Positions 7,576-9,557 of a DNA stretch of 9,557 bases are shown one piece after another. Each line of letters starts with the position of its first letter. Position 1 is the stretch's first letter. The stretch lies in contig CAZWRK010000147.1 of the NCBI GenBank assembly GCA_964635875.1, forward strand, positions 1 to 9,557, read 5' to 3'. The position numbers and the translations under genes are program-made. Source of the stretch: CAZWRK01 sp964635875. GTDB lineage: Bacteria; Pseudomonadota; Gammaproteobacteria; Burkholderiales; Aquaspirillaceae. The notes beneath the pieces are model-generated. The model was given only the letters and a program-made list of their open reading frames with translations, did no database searches and was not told the origin of the DNA.

Positions 7576-8141
7576 TGCGACAGTGCGTGAAATGGGTGGC
7601 CCTCGCTGTCGTGGCGTGGGGGGTGAGTGCGTGTTCTAGCCTCGCGCCGCCGGTGCCGGTATCTCCGCCTTCGGAGCCGATTGTGCAATTGCAGACGTTG
7701 CCCGAGCGTTTTGCTTTGACAGGTCGCATCGGGGTGAAGGCGGATGGTAAGGGCTATTACGCCAATTTTGATTGGGTACATGCAGACGGTGAAGATCAGG
7801 TCGCGATTTTGTCGCCGTTGGGGCAAACCATGGCGTTGATTCAGCGTTCGGCGCAGTCGGTGAGTTTGACGGCGGATGGCAAGGTCTATGATGCGCCTGA
7901 CAGTGAAACTTTAACCCGCGACATGTTGGGCTGGGCGTTGCCGTTGGATCCGCTGGCGTGGTGGGTGAATGGCAGCCCTGCACCGGGTGAGTTTGTGGTG
8001 ACACCTCAAGGTTTTTCGCAGCAGGGATGGACGATCGCTTCTGAGGGGGCGTTGCCTACTGCGATGGGCATTCGGCCATCACGGCTACACTTGCAGCGGC
8101 CTCAATTAGATATTCGGATGGTGATTCATCAATGGCAGTGA
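7572..8141 (+). CDS. lolB: Outer-membrane lipoprotein LolB
   Basis: LolB is the outer-membrane receptor that takes lipoproteins from the periplasmic carrier LolA and inserts them into the outer membrane. The 189-residue product has a lipoprotein signal peptide with lipobox VSAC (C21), then FALTGRIGVKADGKGYYANFDWVH, typical of the first strands of the LolA/LolB half-barrel, then SPLGQTMALI and a WALPLDPLAWWVNG segment matching the family. Its length suits LolB (E. coli 207). The ATG at 7572 overlaps the TPR gene's TGA by 4 nt (ATGA); a second ATG follows at 7575. Longer in-frame starts would put cysteine-rich non-signal sequence in front and are rejected. There is no clear Shine-Dalgarno sequence, so translation probably depends on coupling. 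In gammaproteobacteria too, lolB precedes ispE and prs. Confidence 0.92.
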   Translation: MMRQCVKWVALAVVAWGVSACSSLAPPVPVSPPSEPIVQLQTLPERFALTGRIGVKADGKGYYANFDWVHADGEDQVAILSPLGQTMALIQRSAQSVSLTADGKVYDAPDSETLTRDMLGWALPLDPLAWWVNGSPAPGEFVVTPQGFSQQGWTIASEGALPTAMGIRPSRLHLQRPQLDIRMVIHQWQ

Positions 8142-8974
8142 GTTCATTTCAATCTTTTCCGGCCCCCGCTAAATTGAATTTGATGTTGCATGTGGTGGGG
8201 CAGCGTCCGGATGGCTATCACTTATTAGAGACAGTTTTTCGGTTTTTGGATTACGGCGACACGATCCATATTGCGGCGCGAGACGATGCGCGGATTGTGT
8301 TGGAGACGCCGTTGCCGGACGTTGACCCTGAGTCCGATTTGACGGTGCGCGCGGCGCGCTTGTTGCAGTCGGTGACGGGGGCGAAACAGGGTGCAAGCTT
8401 GCGCATCGATAAACGTTTACCGATGGGCGGCGGCTTGGGCGGCGGAAGCTCGGATGCGGCGACGGTTTTGATCGCATTGAATCAACTTTGGCAAACCGGC
8501 CTTGATCGCGAAACGTTGATGGCGCTTGGCTTGCGGCTGGGTGCGGATGTGCCGGTTTTTATCTTTGGGCAGCCCGCTTTTGCAAGCGGAATTGGCGAAG
8601 AGTTGACGGTGTGCGATGTGCCCGATGCGTGGTATGTGGTGTTGTATCCGGGGGTGTCGATTCCGACTCAGAAAATTTTTTCATCAAAAGACTTGACGCG
8701 TGATTCGGAACCGTTGATAATGCGCGCTCTTTCAGTAACACAGCGCCGCAATGACTTGCAGCCCGTTGCTTGCAAAGAGTTTCCAAAAGTTGCTGAGTGC
8801 CTTGATAAGTTGTCTAAATTTGGGCCGGCAATGATGACAGGATCCGGAAGTTGTGTTTTTCTGGAGTGTCATTCAAAATTGGAAGCTGAAACGGTTTACC
8901 AAATGTTGTCGATAGAGTATAATGGCTTTCTCGCAAGCGGGTTAAAGCAACATCCGCTCTACGACAGTATTTAA
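8132..8974 (+). CDS. ispE: 4-diphosphocytidyl-2-C-methyl-D-erythritol kinase IspE
   Basis: IspE phosphorylates the 2-hydroxyl of CDP-methylerythritol with ATP, the fourth step of the MEP (non-mevalonate) isoprenoid pathway. The 280-residue protein is a GHMP kinase. PAPAKLNL carries the catalytic K14; GQRPDGYHLLET (23-34) and FLDYGD are substrate-side motifs; the glycine-rich ATP loop is PMGGGLGGGSSDAA (97-110); D139 in LGADVPVF is the catalytic aspartate; the third GHMP motif reads MMTGSGSCVF near the C-terminus. The start is supported by GGTGA 7 nt upstream and by family alignment. It overlaps the end of lolB by 10 nt. The last 280 bases look more AT-rich than the rest and contain the promoter of the downstream tRNA. 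The stop lies 6 nt before tRNA-Gln. Confidence 0.96.
   Translation: MAVSSFQSFPAPAKLNLMLHVVGQRPDGYHLLETVFRFLDYGDTIHIAARDDARIVLETPLPDVDPESDLTVRAARLLQSVTGAKQGASLRIDKRLPMGGGLGGGSSDAATVLIALNQLWQTGLDRETLMALGLRLGADVPVFIFGQPAFASGIGEELTVCDVPDAWYVVLYPGVSIPTQKIFSSKDLTRDSEPLIMRALSVTQRRNDLQPVACKEFPKVAECLDKLSKFGPAMMTGSGSCVFLECHSKLEAETVYQMLSIEYNGFLASGLKQHPLYDSI
8895..8923 (+). promoter_or_regulatory. Promoter of tRNA-Gln inside ispE
   Basis: TTTACC (8895-8900, 4 of 6 to the -35 consensus) and a perfect TATAAT (8918-8923) are separated by the ideal 17 nt. Transcription would begin near 8930 and give a leader of about 50 nt before the mature tRNA 5' end at 8981. The element is embedded in the ispE coding sequence, which allows the tRNA to be made at a level independent of the TPR-lolB-ispE operon. 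Confidence 0.65.
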
Positions 8975-8980
8975 GGTTAC

Positions 8981-9055
8981 TGGGGAGTCGCCAAGTGGTA
9001 AGGCACCGGATTTTGATTCCGGCATTCGTAGGTTCGATCCCTACCTCCCCAGCCA
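8981..9055 (+). tRNA. tRNA-Gln (anticodon UUG)
   Basis: A full cloverleaf can be drawn by hand. The acceptor stem is TGGGGAG (8981-8987) with CTCCCCA (9045-9051). The D arm is GCC/GGC (8990-8992, 9002-9004) with GTGG in its loop. The anticodon stem is CCGGA/TCCGG (9006-9010, 9018-9022) with loop TTTTGAT, giving anticodon TTG at 9013-9015. A 5-nt variable region follows, then the T arm GTAGG/CCTAC with loop TTCGATC. Discriminator G9052 and an encoded CCA (9053-9055) follow. The UUG anticodon decodes CAA and, by wobble, CAG. The U1-A72 pair and weak stem top are typical of bacterial tRNA-Gln. It is placed between ispE and prs as in other betaproteobacteria and has its own promoter and terminator. 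Confidence 0.97.
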
Positions 9056-9083
9056 GTATTTCCCTACATAAAGCAATAAATAT

Positions 9084-9119
9084 AAAGCGTGTAAGTTGAC
9101 ATTCACTTACGCGCTTTTT
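9084..9119 (+). terminator. Intrinsic terminator between tRNA-Gln and prs
   Basis: A 13-bp stem (9084-9096 with 9105-9117, one G-T wobble at 9090/9111) encloses an 8-nt loop (TGACATTC). It is followed by five T at 9115-9119. It lies 28 nt after the tRNA and 19 nt before the prs ATG. It probably ends the tRNA transcript, possibly with partial read-through into prs. A consensus TTGACA (9096-9101) straddles the left arm and loop, and a TATAAA (9081-9086) overlaps the left foot. Confidence 0.8.
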
Positions 9120-9138
9120 GTTTGTTCGGAACAGAGAC

Positions 9139-9557
9139 ATGGCCTCTTACGACAGCCTGATGGTCTTCACCGGAACCGCCAATCCGGAACTTGCGCAGCA
9201 TGTTGTTAAACACCTCGATATTTCGTTAGGGCGCGCCGATGTAAGCCGCTTTAGCGATGGTGAAGTTGCCATCGAGTTGTTGGAGAACGTGCGGGGTCGG
9301 GACGTCTTCGTTCTGCAATCGACCTGCGCCCCCACCAATGACAACCTGATGGAAATCCTGACCATGGTCGACGCGCTGCGTCGCGCCTAGGCAGGCCGCA
9401 TCACGGCTGCGATTCCTTACTTCGGCTATGCTCGCCAAGACCGCCGCCCGCGTTCTGCTCGGGTACCGATTTCGGAAAAGCTGGTCGCAAACATGCTGAC
9501 CTCTGCTGGTATCGACCGCGTCTTGACCGTCGATTTGCATGCCTACCAAATTCAAGG
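9139..9557 (+). pseudogene. prs: Ribose-phosphate pyrophosphokinase (prs), 5' part, interrupted by an in-frame TAG
   Basis: Prs makes phosphoribosyl pyrophosphate (PRPP) from ribose-5-phosphate and ATP, the precursor of purines, pyrimidines, histidine, tryptophan and NAD. From the ATG at 9139 the first 83 residues match the family closely: MVFTGTANPELAQ, RFSDGEV, ENVRGRDVFVLQSTCAPTND and LMEILTMVDALRRA. Codon 84 (9388-9390) is TAG where relatives have Ser (RRASAGRIT). The same frame then continues with family sequence: AGRITAAIPYFGYARQDRR (ATP-binding RQDRR at 99-103), SARVPIS, VDLHAYQIQ (His134, equivalent to the active-site His), running off the window edge at 9557. The ATG at 9139 is preceded by a weak GGAAC. 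An in-frame TTG at 9118 is rejected because it lies in the terminator. No frameshift is seen. Typed as broken because of the stop; it may be a sequence error in a working gene. Confidence 0.9.

Noticed and set aside
9013..9015. Possibility that the adjacent tRNA-Gln is an amber suppressor that rescues the prs TAG
   Set aside because: Its anticodon is TTG, which reads CAA and CAG. Reading UAG would need CTA, or a first-position mismatch that is not normally efficient.
8814..9140. A 108-residue minus-strand open frame spanning tRNA-Gln, containing a VGIEPTNAGIKIRCLTTWRL segment
   Set aside because: It is the antisense translation of the tRNA-Gln gene, a well-known false protein repeated in databases. 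It also runs through ispE and the terminator and has no ribosome site.
1..9557. Mobile element, CRISPR array, prophage or defence-system content
   Set aside because: No transposase or integrase reading frame, no terminal or spaced direct repeats and no phage or nuclease genes were seen. Nearly all recognised genes are core housekeeping functions in a known order; the one NA37-type gene is not evidence of a defence system.

Overview
This window looks like core chromosome of a betaproteobacterium, most likely of Neisseriales type. The evidence is gene order. A mutM gene is transcribed away from a run of TPR lipoprotein, lolB, ispE, tRNA-Gln(UUG) and prs, which is the usual betaproteobacterial arrangement. 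A plsC/nlaA-type acyltransferase sits directly behind mutM, a pairing I recall from Neisseria. Base composition is moderate to slightly GC-rich and fairly even. I see no insertion sequence, phage gene, integrase, CRISPR array or other mobile element.

Layout, left to right. The first 71 bases are the tail of an unidentified + strand gene, closed by a strong intrinsic terminator (98-123). A nucleoid-associated (NA37/YejK-like) protein follows on + (151-1164). It meets the rep helicase gene (-, 1161-3164) tail to tail, and the two stop codons share the bases TTAA. A short divergent intergenic region (3165-3273) separates rep from apaH (+, 3274-4092). The 3' end of apaH overlaps that of a lysophosphatidate acyltransferase gene (plsC, -, 4022-4858) by 71 bp in antisense. 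mutM (-, 4871-5683) lies 12 nt upstream of plsC and probably forms an operon with it. A divergent intergenic region with nested inverted repeats (5684-5844) leads to a tightly packed + operon: TPR lipoprotein (5845-7575), lolB (7572-8141, 4-nt overlap) and ispE (8132-8974, 10-nt overlap). tRNA-Gln (8981-9055) starts 6 nt after ispE and has a good promoter inside the ispE 3' end. A hairpin terminator separates it from prs (9139 to the window edge).

Functionally this is housekeeping: replication and repair helicase (Rep), 8-oxoguanine repair (MutM), Ap4A hydrolysis (ApaH), phospholipid synthesis (PlsC), outer-membrane lipoprotein insertion (LolB), isoprenoid synthesis (IspE), glutamine tRNA and PRPP synthesis (Prs). 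I found no convincing undescribed system. The most striking anomaly is an in-frame amber (TAG) codon at 9388-9390 inside prs, where the family has a conserved serine. The reading frame and strong family similarity continue on both sides of it. prs is normally indispensable, so this is a sequencing or assembly error, a recent inactivating mutation, or a suppressed stop. Other points worth checking are the promoter and terminator architecture around tRNA-Gln and prs, the two convergent gene overlaps, and the folded leader upstream of the TPR gene.
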